Shown here: piece by piece, positions 1 to 9,232 of the stretch
How the letters are laid out: each line of letters begins with the position of its first letter
Numbering within the stretch: the stretch's first letter is position 1
DNA from: Bacteroidales bacterium UBA5433
GTDB lineage: Bacteria; Bacteroidota; Bacteroidia; Bacteroidales; UBA932
Assembly (NCBI GenBank): GCA_002427525.1
Contig: DIRP01000014.1
Location: forward strand, 2,195 to 14,969
Direction: 5' to 3'
DNA length: 12,775 bases
Made by a program: the position numbers and the translations under genes
Notes under the pieces: model-generated
Databases searched by the model: none
Seen by the model: only the letters and a program-made list of their open reading frames with translations
Told to the model about the DNA's origin: nothing

Positions 1-19
1 TTTGCATGTAAAAACATAA

Positions 20-1063
20 TCACAGCCGGAACAAGATTCCGGGCAGGGATGTGCCGCAGTTGTTGCACGCGCCGTTGGTGAGAGATACTTGCTGCAATGT
101 GTAGCGGTGGCGTTTGATTACCGGCCGGTTGCAATGGGGGCAATACGTGTGGCTGTCGCAATCTTCGGGCATATTGCCTACATAGACATATTGAAGACCG
201 GCATCTATAGCTATGTCTCTGGCCCTGCTCATAACGGAAAGAGGCGTGGGGCTCAGGTGTTCCAGCTTATAGCTGGGGAAGAACCGGCTGATGTGCAGTG
301 GGTTATCTTTAAAGCCGTTGTCAATAAGCCATTGGCACAAAGCTTTGAAATGCTCCGGATCGTCTGTTGTTTGAGGAATAACCAGGTGGGTTATCTCTAT
401 CCAAACGTCTGCTTTTTTTAGAGCCAGCAACGTATCCAGAACGGGTTGCAACCGTCCTCCCGTAAGGGTGCGGTACGTCGTGTCATCCAAACTTTTCAGG
501 TCAATATTGGCTGCATCCAGGTAGGGAATAAGGTCAGCCAACGGAGTGGGATTTATATAGCCGTTTGATATCATCACTGTTTTCAACCCTTTGGAACGGG
601 CCAAAACAGCGGTATCAAACATGTATTCATAAAACACAGTAGGCTCTGTGTACGTAAAAGCAATAGACGGTACGTGGTTCTGCAAAGCCGCCTCTACTAC
701 TTGTTCCGGAACCATCAGGTACTGCCGGCCCTCACTCGACCCGGAAGAATGCGACTCCTTTGGGCCCGTTTGCGATATGGTCCAGTTCTGGCAGTTCAAG
801 CAATGGAAATTGCATCCGGCCGTGGCTATGGAGAAAATGCGTGTTCCCGGCAAAAAGTGGTACAGTGGCTTTTTCTCTACAGGATCTATTCCCGCAGAAC
901 AAGGGTTTCCGTAAGCCAGGGAATACCATTCCCCTTCTTTGTTTATGCGCGTACGACACACCCCAATGCCGCCTTCCTTTACACGGCACTCGTGCGGACA
1001 TATCCGGCAAATAATTCCTTGTTTCGCTGTTTTCTCCCAATATTTCTCCGGTACTTTATACAT
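20..1063 (-). CDS. amrS: AmmeMemoRadiSam-type radical SAM enzyme (AmrS)
   Basis: A 347-residue radical SAM protein. The 4Fe-4S/SAM motif CxxxCxxC is at Cys84, Cys88 and Cys91, in the context GCNFHCLNCQNWTISQ. The 'CQNW..SQ' signature is typical of the AmrS family (radical SAM member of the AmmeMemoRadiSam system). An N-terminal cysteine set (Cys19, Cys22, Cys26, Cys36) matches the leading region of the family. Two CxxC pairs near the C-terminus (Cys308/311 and Cys333/336) look like a zinc ribbon, an extension at the end of the radical SAM barrel. The start codon overlaps the end of recB by 8 nt, with AGAAGGAA just upstream as a possible ribosome site, so translation is probably coupled. Neither the Memo nor the AMMECR1 partner is in the window. 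To my knowledge the substrate of this family is not firmly established, so no reaction is assigned. A pyruvate formate-lyase activase is a less likely alternative. Confidence 0.88.
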   Translation of the reverse strand: MYKVPEKYWEKTAKQGIICRICPHECRVKEGGIGVCRTRINKEGEWYSLAYGNPCSAGIDPVEKKPLYHFLPGTRIFSIATAGCNFHCLNCQNWTISQTGPKESHSSGSSEGRQYLMVPEQVVEAALQNHVPSIAFTYTEPTVFYEYMFDTAVLARSKGLKTVMISNGYINPTPLADLIPYLDAANIDLKSLDDTTYRTLTGGRLQPVLDTLLALKKADVWIEITHLVIPQTTDDPEHFKALCQWLIDNGFKDNPLHISRFFPSYKLEHLSPTPLSVMSRARDIAIDAGLQYVYVGNMPEDCDSHTYCPHCNRPVIKRHRYTLQQVSLTNGACNNCGTSLPGILFRL

Positions 1064-4000
1064 CTTCTATTCCTTCTAGTACTTGTGCGGCATTTTTATA
1101 ATAAATCCCAGTTGTGTTGCCTTGCCTCATGCCGCGGATAAACAAATAAAATACCCCGCCAAAATCACGTTCTACATCAAAGTCCTGTATTTTTTGTTGC
1201 AAATAGCGCAGGGCCGCCCGTGTGTAAATGGAGTATTGCAAGGTGTAATGGTTGGCTGCCACAGCCCTTGCAACTGCCTGCGTATTGTAATTATCTACAG
1301 CATATCCCAGATGGTTGGACTTCCAATCCAATATATAAAATTTCCCGTTGTAGCGGAAAAACAAATCCACAAAACCGGTCGTCAACGACCGCTCGTTTTG
1401 TTCATAAAAGAAAGCCATTTCTGTAATCTTATCTTCCTGCCTCACACGGTTCAACACCACCCCATCCGGCAGTTCCGTATTCAATACGTGCTGCATCAAC
1501 CGCTGCAAGTGCTCCTTGTCTTCTTCCTGCACCAACCGTGGATATTTACGCAGCGTTTGGTCTATGACTTTTTCCCATCCTTCCGGGTTTGTAAAATCGA
1601 TTTCCTCAAAAAGTGCATGCGTAAACAATCCCGTCTTGACACCCTTGGGCAGCCGCTCAAAAATAAACGTGTCGTAAGCCGAGACGGGAAGTGTCGGGGC
1701 TACAGGCTCTGCAAAGTCCTCCTTCGGAACGGGCGGCAGGTGCTGTACCAGAGAACTGAAACTTTCCACGTACCAACCGGAGGGCATGGGCGGCACGCCG
1801 GACGGGTTGCGGCTTTCAAAGGTGCCGGTTTCTACAAAAGCCTTTTTCTGTGCTTTTTTCAATCTCTTTATGGGTTCTACGACAGTATAGTCTTCCGTTT
1901 CTATCCAATTTCCGGGGTGCTCCAAAGCAGCTTCCAGGAACGGTTTTAGTTCGCCGGGTTTACTTCTGTTGCATAGCAAACAATGGTACACAGCACGCGT
2001 CAGGGATACATAAATCAACCGCCTGTCTTCTTGTGCCGATTGCATTTTGGCCGTTTCCTCATACGTTCCCCCTCTTTTAATGGCCGTCACGTAGTCCCCT
2101 TCTTTCATCTGCTCTATGCCGTCCGGGTTTTTGGACAAGCGAAAGGCCAGGAAGGTTGGCTTATCATTCCATTTCAAGTCCAAAAAGGGAGCTACAACTA
2201 TGGGATACGACAAACCTTTACATTTATGTATTGTCGTAATGTTAACGGCGTTTTCATCACTTTCAATGCGTTGTACGTGCGCATCGGTACCGGACACACT
2301 ATCCGTTGTTGCGACTCCGGCAGATTCCCCTATTTTACGAGCCATCCAGGACAGCAACTCTTCCGGTCCCAAGTCCTTTTGTATCCGCACTTGATGCAAC
2401 AACTCCATTAAGTGCAAGTAATTGGTTATGGCGCGTTGCCCCTCCATGTTATCCTCTACGCTACAGTAATCACGTACCCGGTACATTTTCAGAAATAGAG
2501 AAAGGGCATTGTAAATACCTTGATCTTCCCACACCTCTTTCAATATCCGGAATCGGGCCAATTCTTTTTGGTCGTCCATTTGAATAATCTGCTCCGCTCC
2601 ATACCCAAAATACCGATTAAGCAAAGCCCGGCTGATGTTGTTCCGGTTGGGCGACAATACAGCCAATAACAGATAATAAATCTGCAGAGATTCGTCGGTG
2701 TTCCAGACCTGCAAATCGGTCAGTATCACAGCAGGTACGTTTCTACGCGATAGTTCCCTTTTGATATGCTTGCCCTGCTTGTTTGTTCTCACAATGACAC
2801 CTATGTCCGACGGTTTGACGCGACGGTACCCGGTCTTTCCATCCGGTATTTGACACCGGTCATCATTCAACCATGCTACCACTTTGTCGGCCACACCCCG
2901 AATAACTTCCGTTTCATTATTACATTGACAAAGCCACAGAGGTGTAACAGGAACCCCGTCTTGGAGCATTTCTTTTTTTCCGGGTACAGCGTCTACGTCT
3001 ATATAGCCAATGCCCTCATCCAAAAACGGATCGCCTATAGAAAAGAAGTGGTTCAACGCTGTTACCATACGCGGCGTAGAGCGGAAATTGCGATTCATGG
3101 TATAGACATGTTGCACGCCATCGCGAGCCTTTTTATACGTGTTCAAATCGGCCTGACGCCATCCAAAAATGGATTGCTTGGGATCGCCAATGTAAAAAAC
3201 CGGATTGGCTACCAGATTGCTGAAGATTTCGTATTGCTTCTGGTCGGTATCCTGGAATTCGTCTATGAAAAGGGCTTTGTACTTGTCTGCCAGTACGCCT
3301 TGAACACGACCGGCTTTGACTGCCAGCCATACCTTGTGAATCAAGTCTGCATACCCCAGGACGTTTTTTCGGGTTTTCAGACGCTCCATATCGGCCACAG
3401 CCCTATCTTGCAGCTTCAGGTACAAGTATTCCAGATAGTCCAGTCTGAGTTCCTCCAGCGATTCTGCAAGTTGTACATATTGGCTAAATAAATCTACGGC
3501 GCCCGGGAAGCATATTGCCGCATATTGTTTTTCCCATTTGCTTTCAAAAGCCGAGACAAAATCAGCCGGCCCTTTGCACCCGGCTACCAAATTTCTTGCG
3601 TGGTAGTTGCTTTGAGCCGCCTCACACAATAATTTGTACTCCCTGTGGACATACTCCTTAAACGCTTGGTATGCATTGTTTTTCTGCGCCAGCATGTCTT
3701 TTAGTGCAACCGTCAAATCCGGTAACGCCAACCTGTCACCTTCTCTGGGGATGAACACCTTTCCATCCAACAAACCGTTTACAAAACCCGTCAATCCGTC
3801 TTTGTCAAACGTGGGCTTTCCTTCATAAACAAGGGCCTGCAGCAGGTCCGGCTCTATCGTGGTTATTTCTTCCCTCCAGAACGTATTGCAGATACGGGTG
3901 ATCCACAGCGTCTGGTCGGTAAGGATTTCAGATTTGAACGCCTGTTCCGTCTCGAAAGCATACGTTTGCAAAACGTCTGTACAGAAACCGTGAATGGTCA

Positions 4001-4385
4001 TGATTTGCGTTTCGTCCAATGCATTGACAGCGGCTATTATCCGCTCACGTACCGTTTCTTCCGGCAAGCCGCCTTGTGCAATTGCATTATCTACTATGGC
4101 TTTGATATTGCTGTCAATATCCGTCCGGTCCCGGCAGGCGTATTGGTACGCCCTGCGGATAAAAAGACGTATACGTACCTCCAGCTCGGCCACAGCAGCG
4201 TTTGTAAAGGTGACCATAAGGATTTCCCGCAGGGGCCTGTCTTGTTCCAACACCAACCGCAGTACCATCAGGGCAATGGAATACGTTTTACCCGTTCCGG
4301 CACTGGCTTCTATCAGGTTCGTTCCCTGCAACGGTACAGTCAATGCGTTGAAAGGTTGAGGATCTGTATGTGTTTCTGTACTCAT
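1056..4385 (-). CDS. recB: RecB, exodeoxyribonuclease V beta subunit (helicase-nuclease)
   Basis: A 1109-residue SF1A helicase fused to a C-terminal nuclease, a little shorter than E. coli RecB (1180). Helicase motifs in order: Walker A EASAGTGKT (26-34), TIHGFC (130-135), motif II FIDEFQDTD (373-381), GDPKQSIFGWRQAD (400-413), NFRSTPR (433-439), motif V TTIHKCKG (717-724) and motif VI LIYVSLTRA (790-798). The RecB-type PD-(D/E)xK nuclease follows, with His923, Asp1007, Asp1020 and Lys1022. The 13-residue spacing between the aspartates and the DxK are the same as in E. coli (H956, D1067, D1080, K1082), so both activities should be intact. I chose the ATG at 4385 because it gives an ATGA overlap with the recC stop; a GTG at 4391 would add two residues. 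In the complex RecB is the slower 3'-5' motor and the only nuclease. No strong ribosome site is visible, consistent with translational coupling from recC. Confidence 0.96.
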   Translation of the reverse strand: MSTETHTDPQPFNALTVPLQGTNLIEASAGTGKTYSIALMVLRLVLEQDRPLREILMVTFTNAAVAELEVRIRLFIRRAYQYACRDRTDIDSNIKAIVDNAIAQGGLPEETVRERIIAAVNALDETQIMTIHGFCTDVLQTYAFETEQAFKSEILTDQTLWITRICNTFWREEITTIEPDLLQALVYEGKPTFDKDGLTGFVNGLLDGKVFIPREGDRLALPDLTVALKDMLAQKNNAYQAFKEYVHREYKLLCEAAQSNYHARNLVAGCKGPADFVSAFESKWEKQYAAICFPGAVDLFSQYVQLAESLEELRLDYLEYLYLKLQDRAVADMERLKTRKNVLGYADLIHKVWLAVKAGRVQGVLADKYKALFIDEFQDTDQKQYEIFSNLVANPVFYIGDPKQSIFGWRQADLNTYKKARDGVQHVYTMNRNFRSTPRMVTALNHFFSIGDPFLDEGIGYIDVDAVPGKKEMLQDGVPVTPLWLCQCNNETEVIRGVADKVVAWLNDDRCQIPDGKTGYRRVKPSDIGVIVRTNKQGKHIKRELSRRNVPAVILTDLQVWNTDESLQIYYLLLAVLSPNRNNISRALLNRYFGYGAEQIIQMDDQKELARFRILKEVWEDQGIYNALSLFLKMYRVRDYCSVEDNMEGQRAITNYLHLMELLHQVRIQKDLGPEELLSWMARKIGESAGVATTDSVSGTDAHVQRIESDENAVNITTIHKCKGLSYPIVVAPFLDLKWNDKPTFLAFRLSKNPDGIEQMKEGDYVTAIKRGGTYEETAKMQSAQEDRRLIYVSLTRAVYHCLLCNRSKPGELKPFLEAALEHPGNWIETEDYTVVEPIKRLKKAQKKAFVETGTFESRNPSGVPPMPSGWYVESFSSLVQHLPPVPKEDFAEPVAPTLPVSAYDTFIFERLPKGVKTGLFTHALFEEIDFTNPEGWEKVIDQTLRKYPRLVQEEDKEHLQRLMQHVLNTELPDGVVLNRVRQEDKITEMAFFYEQNERSLTTGFVDLFFRYNGKFYILDWKSNHLGYAVDNYNTQAVARAVAANHYTLQYSIYTRAALRYLQQKIQDFDVERDFGGVFYLFIRGMRQGNTTGIYYKNAAQVLEGIEDV

Positions 4386-7300
4386 TCCCACGGTTGAAAG
4401 ATCAAATGGTAATACGTTTCTATCAGTTGAGCCAACGCCTCTTCTTCTCCGTCAAACACTTCTTCTTCCCAGGCCGCGGCCACATAAATATCTGCCGGTT
4501 GACGGGCATATATGTTGCCCTCTGCTTTTTCTTTTGCTTTCTTCCTGTACTCAGCTATCTGTTTTTCAGGCGTATCCTTTTTCATAGCCTCTACCACAGC
4601 ATTGAGCACAATGGGCAGCCGCTCTGTCTGCCCTCTTTGGAATAAGGCCACCAGTTCTTTCATTTGCTCCAGAGCCGTAGATACATCAACGGCCGGAGCT
4701 TCCAAAACGTCTCCGTCCCTGGTAAATAACACTGCGGCACCGCCAAAGCCGCACGCAGACAAAATCAAATGGGTAATCCTGGTTTTGACCTGTTGTTTGT
4801 ATATGCTTTTGGATAATGAATAATCAAACAATTTGCCGTTGTATATCGTATCTACGCTCCCTTGTATCTGCAGTCCATTCACCGTAATATCTATGGGGAA
4901 AGGATGTGGCAAAACGTCTTTCAGGAGTTCCTTCCAGGCGTTCCGCAGGCCTTCCGTATCTTCCAGAGCTTTTTTGATCTGCAAATCGGCCATACCGGCC
5001 AACGGCAATATCCCGTCTTTTACGCCTTTGTCTTTCAACACCTCCAAACGGAACAGGTCTATACATCCCTCCCGAATGTCTTCTTCAAAAACTTGCTTTT
5101 TCAAAGCCCAGGACTGCAAATAATCCGAGTCAAACAGTTCGTTTTCCGGAAGAGGCGGTTCCGGGTCGTCGTACCGGATACCCAGTACTTTCTGGTAGTA
5201 CCATTCAATAGGATGGACAAAGAACCGGCAAAACGCATCCAAATCTATCGTTTCCGTTTGTATCTGTTCGGTAGGTGTAGGAGTATCTATACCCTCAATA
5301 TCCGTTTGCTCCCGATCGGCTGCCGTGGGTGCGTACAAATACGTAAACAACCGTTTGTCTTGCACCTTGTATCGGGCACTGAATCCGTGCAGGGGATGGG
5401 CTACATACACCAAATCTTTTATCTGATGGCGCACATCTTCATGGGCCAGGTGTTCCAGGTAATCGAGCAGCTGATCCACAACGAGCGATGGGGGCAGGAC
5501 TTCGTTCGTTGCCGTATCTTTTCCAATGTAGCTGACGTAAAAATAAGATTCGGCCGCCATCAGGCTTTCCAGAAAAGCCATCTTGTCGTTCTCCTTCTTG
5601 CTTCTATCACCTACCATCGGCTCGTCCTGCATCAGATCAAAACCCAGACTCACGTCCTTCCGTGGGAACACATCGCGGTTCATGCCCAAAAAGGCTACTA
5701 CCTTAGCCGGCAGGCCTCGGCCCGGAATCACCGGCAGGAACGATACACAACCGGCCATATACGCACCGGAAAGGGTGTCCTGCTGGAAACGCTCCGTGGC
5801 AAGGTATCGGAAAACGGAGAATGGAATTTCCTGGTCGTCGTACACTTTTTCCATGTACTCCAGGTCTTTGTACAGACGCGTGAGTTCCTCCTCGTCCCGG
5901 AAGGAATACGCTACAGAACGTTCCAGAACCTCTTCCAGCAAAAACGTTTTCCAGGCGCCAAAACTTTTGCGCTCTTTCTGTTGTTCGGCGTAATATACCA
6001 GATCGTCCAGGAAGGCTTTCAGCCGGAATACATCGTAAGCCGTAGCCGTTTCTGTTTCTTTCCACGGATAAAACGTGGCATCGGGCAGGACAGAAGCCAT
6101 GGGCCGGTCGTCGTATACGGCAAAGCCCATGATGATTTTTTCCAGACCATACGTCCAGCCCACGTATTGTGTCTGATCATCGGCTTTGTTTTCCAGGCCA
6201 AAACGGATATTGGCGTTTTTAACCGTTTCTCTTACGTAAGCCATGTTCTCCATGCCGTATTTTCTTCGGATGCGTTTTTCTTCCAGCAATGCCACTACCT
6301 CCTCTGCCGGGTAGGCGTCCATGGCATCGAATGCCAACAACTCCATCAACGTCTGCATAACGGTATCTGTCTTTGTTGTTTGCTCTCCGCCAATGTAGTA
6401 CGGAATAGGATAGGGAGCGTTGTCAAAGACGGCTTTGATGTACGGAACGTACGCTTCCAAATCAGGTACCAATACCAGTACCTGATCCGGTGTCAAACCT
6501 GCCCCCTTTTCCATCAAATCCACCAGGTAGTTGTAAAAGATTTCCACTTCCCGCACCGGTGTGTACGCCCCGTTGACAACGAGCGTCCCATCCACCGCCT
6601 GGGTTTCCGTCACAAAACCGCCTTCCGGACTGTCCCTCCGCAGGCTCTCCTGCAACGTAGCCAGAAGCGTGGGTGGCTTTGTGGGTGGCTTAGCGGATGA
6701 CTTGGCAGCTGCCCTCGTGCTGTCCAAGGCCGCCGATTCAGCAAAAACCTCTATCCACTCTGCCGGCCTCGGGAGCGTCTCGGCCAATACCGTATAATTG
6801 CCACCCAAAGCCGAGTTGAACGAGTTATCAAACGCCTGCTGACGGAGCATTTCCGTGCCGGGAAGCACCATGTAATAATACACATCGGTGGCTTGCGCCA
6901 GGGCGTTCAGCACCCGGGTATAGAACGGCGTGAAAATAGAAATGCCAAACAGTGTAAGCCGAGGCAGCAACCGGCGTGCCTTCTCCCGGCCCGTCTCTTC
7001 TTGCAGCAGACGCAGTACCTCGGCCTGCATCTTGTGCTTGGGCACGTACCACTTGAATCTATCGCGCAAGGCGAGCCACAACCACCGTTGCCACGCTTGG
7101 TGGTCTTGCTCCTGACAAGCACTGTCCAATGCCTCCCACTCCAGCACCCTATCGCTGCGGTACACTTGGTATTGATCCAGCAAGTCGGCTGTTTTGCCGG
7201 CCAGTTGTATACGCTTTAGATGTGCCTCTTGTTCGTTTGCTACATCATAGTAAGCGGCTATGTGCGGAAAGGTTGTTTTAAAGTCTTCTGAACCCAGCAG

Positions 7301-7573
7301 CCGGTACAAAGCCGGGCGTACTGCAGCCGTATAGGCTTGCTTACCTGTCAGTTCCGTATAAAGAAGCTCCAGGATGTCGTCTTGTTTCAGAAATGTATAA
7401 TGGGCAAAGATGCCGTTCTTGCGGGCCAATTCCGTTTTCAATCGGTTTTCCATCCCCTCCGTTTGGGTGATGATGTATTCCCGCCGGAACACGTCTCCTG
7501 TCCGGTGGAGGGTATCGGCCAAAGCCTGCCACAGGGGCTCGGGTCTGTCTGCATGATAGATCACGGCTCCCAT
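4382..7573 (-). CDS. recC: RecC, exodeoxyribonuclease V gamma subunit
   Basis: A 1063-residue RecC, close to the E. coli length of 1122. RecC is an inactivated helicase-nuclease fold that splits the DNA ends, bridges RecB and RecD, and in E. coli scans for Chi. Recognisable segments are the N-terminal TEGMENRLKTELARKNGI (about 38-55), VLVLVPDLEAYVPYIKAVF (365-383), LPAKVVAFLGMNRDVFPR (621-638), and LGFDLMQDEPMVGDRSKK (643-660) followed by FLESLMAAESYFYVSYIG (667-684). As expected for RecC, there is no Walker A motif. A low-complexity Ala/Lys/Pro/Thr-rich stretch lies at about 282-303 and includes a KPPT tandem duplication. The gene overlaps recD by 13 nt and recB by 4 nt. Whether this RecC recognises Chi, and which sequence, cannot be read from the window. 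Confidence 0.95.
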   Translation of the reverse strand: MGAVIYHADRPEPLWQALADTLHRTGDVFRREYIITQTEGMENRLKTELARKNGIFAHYTFLKQDDILELLYTELTGKQAYTAAVRPALYRLLGSEDFKTTFPHIAAYYDVANEQEAHLKRIQLAGKTADLLDQYQVYRSDRVLEWEALDSACQEQDHQAWQRWLWLALRDRFKWYVPKHKMQAEVLRLLQEETGREKARRLLPRLTLFGISIFTPFYTRVLNALAQATDVYYYMVLPGTEMLRQQAFDNSFNSALGGNYTVLAETLPRPAEWIEVFAESAALDSTRAAAKSSAKPPTKPPTLLATLQESLRRDSPEGGFVTETQAVDGTLVVNGAYTPVREVEIFYNYLVDLMEKGAGLTPDQVLVLVPDLEAYVPYIKAVFDNAPYPIPYYIGGEQTTKTDTVMQTLMELLAFDAMDAYPAEEVVALLEEKRIRRKYGMENMAYVRETVKNANIRFGLENKADDQTQYVGWTYGLEKIIMGFAVYDDRPMASVLPDATFYPWKETETATAYDVFRLKAFLDDLVYYAEQQKERKSFGAWKTFLLEEVLERSVAYSFRDEEELTRLYKDLEYMEKVYDDQEIPFSVFRYLATERFQQDTLSGAYMAGCVSFLPVIPGRGLPAKVVAFLGMNRDVFPRKDVSLGFDLMQDEPMVGDRSKKENDKMAFLESLMAAESYFYVSYIGKDTATNEVLPPSLVVDQLLDYLEHLAHEDVRHQIKDLVYVAHPLHGFSARYKVQDKRLFTYLYAPTAADREQTDIEGIDTPTPTEQIQTETIDLDAFCRFFVHPIEWYYQKVLGIRYDDPEPPLPENELFDSDYLQSWALKKQVFEEDIREGCIDLFRLEVLKDKGVKDGILPLAGMADLQIKKALEDTEGLRNAWKELLKDVLPHPFPIDITVNGLQIQGSVDTIYNGKLFDYSLSKSIYKQQVKTRITHLILSACGFGGAAVLFTRDGDVLEAPAVDVSTALEQMKELVALFQRGQTERLPIVLNAVVEAMKKDTPEKQIAEYRKKAKEKAEGNIYARQPADIYVAAAWEEEVFDGEEEALAQLIETYYHLIFQPWE
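6669..6692 (-). repeat. 12-bp tandem duplication inside recC
   Basis: Two adjacent 12-bp units starting GTGGGTGGCTT differ only in their last base (one mismatch). On the coding strand they give the four-residue repeat KPPT KPPT in a low-complexity linker of RecC. The reading frame is kept, so this is a small in-frame expansion, not damage. Confidence 0.7.
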
Positions 7574-9225
7574 ACGGCATGGTCTTTATTTTGTAAACGG
7601 GCTTCCAATCCGGATACACGCGATATCTTCTGCAGGATGGTTTTTTCCAGTACTTCCATGGTGCCTTGCACCAACACTTGCTCTTTGGCACGTGTTACGG
7701 CCGTATAGAGCAGTTCACGGGTAAGGAGTGGTATGTCTTTGCAATCGGGTAACAACACCAAAATCCGGTCGCTTTCCGAGCCCTGGCTCTTGTTGATGGT
7801 CATGGCAAAGACTGTTTCGTAACCGGTCAGGTATCCCGGAGGTATTTTTAGCAGTTTTCCATCCGGTCCCGGGAACCAGGCGAACAACGGCGGGAGTTCT
7901 TTGTCGGGTTCCGGGGGGTATTCATAGCGAATAAGGCCTATATCACCGTTGAACAGCCCCAGATCGTACCGGTTGGCCGTTACCATGACGGGCTGGTTGT
8001 GGTAAAAACCATACCGAGGATGTAAACTATGATATACGTCGTTGTTCCCGTTCTGTTTTTCCAGATATTCTTCTATACGCCGGTTGGTGTGGTACACGCC
8101 GTAAGGCCCTTCCCTCACAGCACAAAGGACCTTCACCCGGTTGAGTTTTTCAAGGGCTTTGGCTGTATCAAGTTCCTTGATGTATTGCAGATAGTCTTTT
8201 ACGTAATCCTCAAATGCTGTTTGATTATATTGCGTATCAATACTCAGAGCCGGATCCGGGTTGTCTGAAAATTGTTTGATACAACCGGTACTTCCTTGCA
8301 ATACGGAACGGCTGAACAGCCCAATGCCTTCCTCTTTGTTAAACCGATGGCTTTCAATCAAATGAATAATATGGTCTTCTATGACCGACCCTTGCGTAAA
8401 AGCTGCATGGCACAAATCCCCAAACACGCTCCCGGCCTCGACGGAAGCCAGCTGGTCTTTATCTCCCAGAAGGACAAGCCGTTTTGTTGAATCTACGGCT
8501 TCCAGAAGTTTGGCCATCAGCGCTCCGTCAACCATGGAGGATTCGTCTATGACAACCATGTCGTGTTCCAACAAATTGTCTGCATGGTGCTTAAAAAACA
8601 CACTGCCCTGTATAGCTCCCAGCAGCCTGTGTACCGTAGAAGCAGCCGGTATTTGAGGGAATTGGCTCTTTAATTTAGACAGGGACTCGTTCATGCGGGC
8701 GGCGGCTTTGCCCGTAGGGGCAGCCAGCGCTACCTTCAAGTTGGGATCTATTGTGTAAAGTATTTGTAGGACCTTGCCAATTAATGTTGTTTTGCCCGTA
8801 CCCGGTCCTCCTGTGATGATGCAAAAATTATTGAGCAACGCCGGCAACATCTGTTCTACATCTTCCTGCAGGAAGTGTTGGTACAACAACTCTTTGCGCT
8901 TTTGTCGCACATGTTGTTCCTCCTCAATCAGAGCAAAAATCTTTTGGACAATGTTTGTTTCGTATTTGAAATACCTTTGAAAATACACATTGCCTTTGTA
9001 TAAGATGAAGGGCTTTACTTCTTCCGGGTTGTGTGTAAGGTATGGACCGGGCTCGAGGATTCCCGGGGGCAGTTTTTCTTCCGGCAGGGAAGGATCCAAG
9101 GTTTCCGGATCCAGGCACAGGTGTCCTTCTTCCAGTTTCTTTAATACAAGGCCCGCCAGAGTACCTAACCCCGGCTGCAGACGTTCAAAGAAATCAACAA
9201 AGACCCTGTGGGCAAGATCATCCAT
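7561..9225 (-). CDS. recD: RecD, exodeoxyribonuclease V alpha subunit (5'-3' helicase)
   Basis: A 554-residue SF1B helicase, somewhat shorter than E. coli RecD (608), so the divergent N-terminal RecB-contact domain may be reduced. Visible motifs are Walker A GGPGTGKTT (139-147), AAPTGKAAARM (168-178), motif II VVIDESSMVD (224-233), motif III LLGDKDQLASVEAG (252-265), the C-terminal UvrD_C_2-type motif TINKSQGSESDRILVLLP (about 476-493) and TAVTRAKEQV (about 508-517). A short N-terminus directly before the ATPase core, together with recC and recB next door, points to RecD of RecBCD rather than the stand-alone RecD2 type. The ATG at 9225 lies 7 nt after the yjbQ stop, and the 3' end overlaps recC by 13 nt. 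In the complex this is the fast motor on the 5'-ended strand. Confidence 0.95.
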   Translation of the reverse strand: MDDLAHRVFVDFFERLQPGLGTLAGLVLKKLEEGHLCLDPETLDPSLPEEKLPPGILEPGPYLTHNPEEVKPFILYKGNVYFQRYFKYETNIVQKIFALIEEEQHVRQKRKELLYQHFLQEDVEQMLPALLNNFCIITGGPGTGKTTLIGKVLQILYTIDPNLKVALAAPTGKAAARMNESLSKLKSQFPQIPAASTVHRLLGAIQGSVFFKHHADNLLEHDMVVIDESSMVDGALMAKLLEAVDSTKRLVLLGDKDQLASVEAGSVFGDLCHAAFTQGSVIEDHIIHLIESHRFNKEEGIGLFSRSVLQGSTGCIKQFSDNPDPALSIDTQYNQTAFEDYVKDYLQYIKELDTAKALEKLNRVKVLCAVREGPYGVYHTNRRIEEYLEKQNGNNDVYHSLHPRYGFYHNQPVMVTANRYDLGLFNGDIGLIRYEYPPEPDKELPPLFAWFPGPDGKLLKIPPGYLTGYETVFAMTINKSQGSESDRILVLLPDCKDIPLLTRELLYTAVTRAKEQVLVQGTMEVLEKTILQKISRVSGLEARLQNKDHAVWEP

Positions 9226-9232
9226 GACCCGT

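Noticed and set aside
1083..1949. A 288-codon plus-strand open frame opposite recB
   Set aside because: Entirely antisense to the conserved nuclease half of RecB, with an unnatural amino acid mix. Not a gene.
4386..4391. GTG at 4391 as the recB start
   Set aside because: The ATG at 4385 gives the classic ATGA stop-start overlap with recC and loses only two unconserved residues.
4862..6700. A 612-codon open frame on the plus strand opposite recC
   Set aside because: It lies wholly antisense to a well-supported recC, its translation looks like no known family and has no coherent domain pattern. It is a shadow of recC codon usage.
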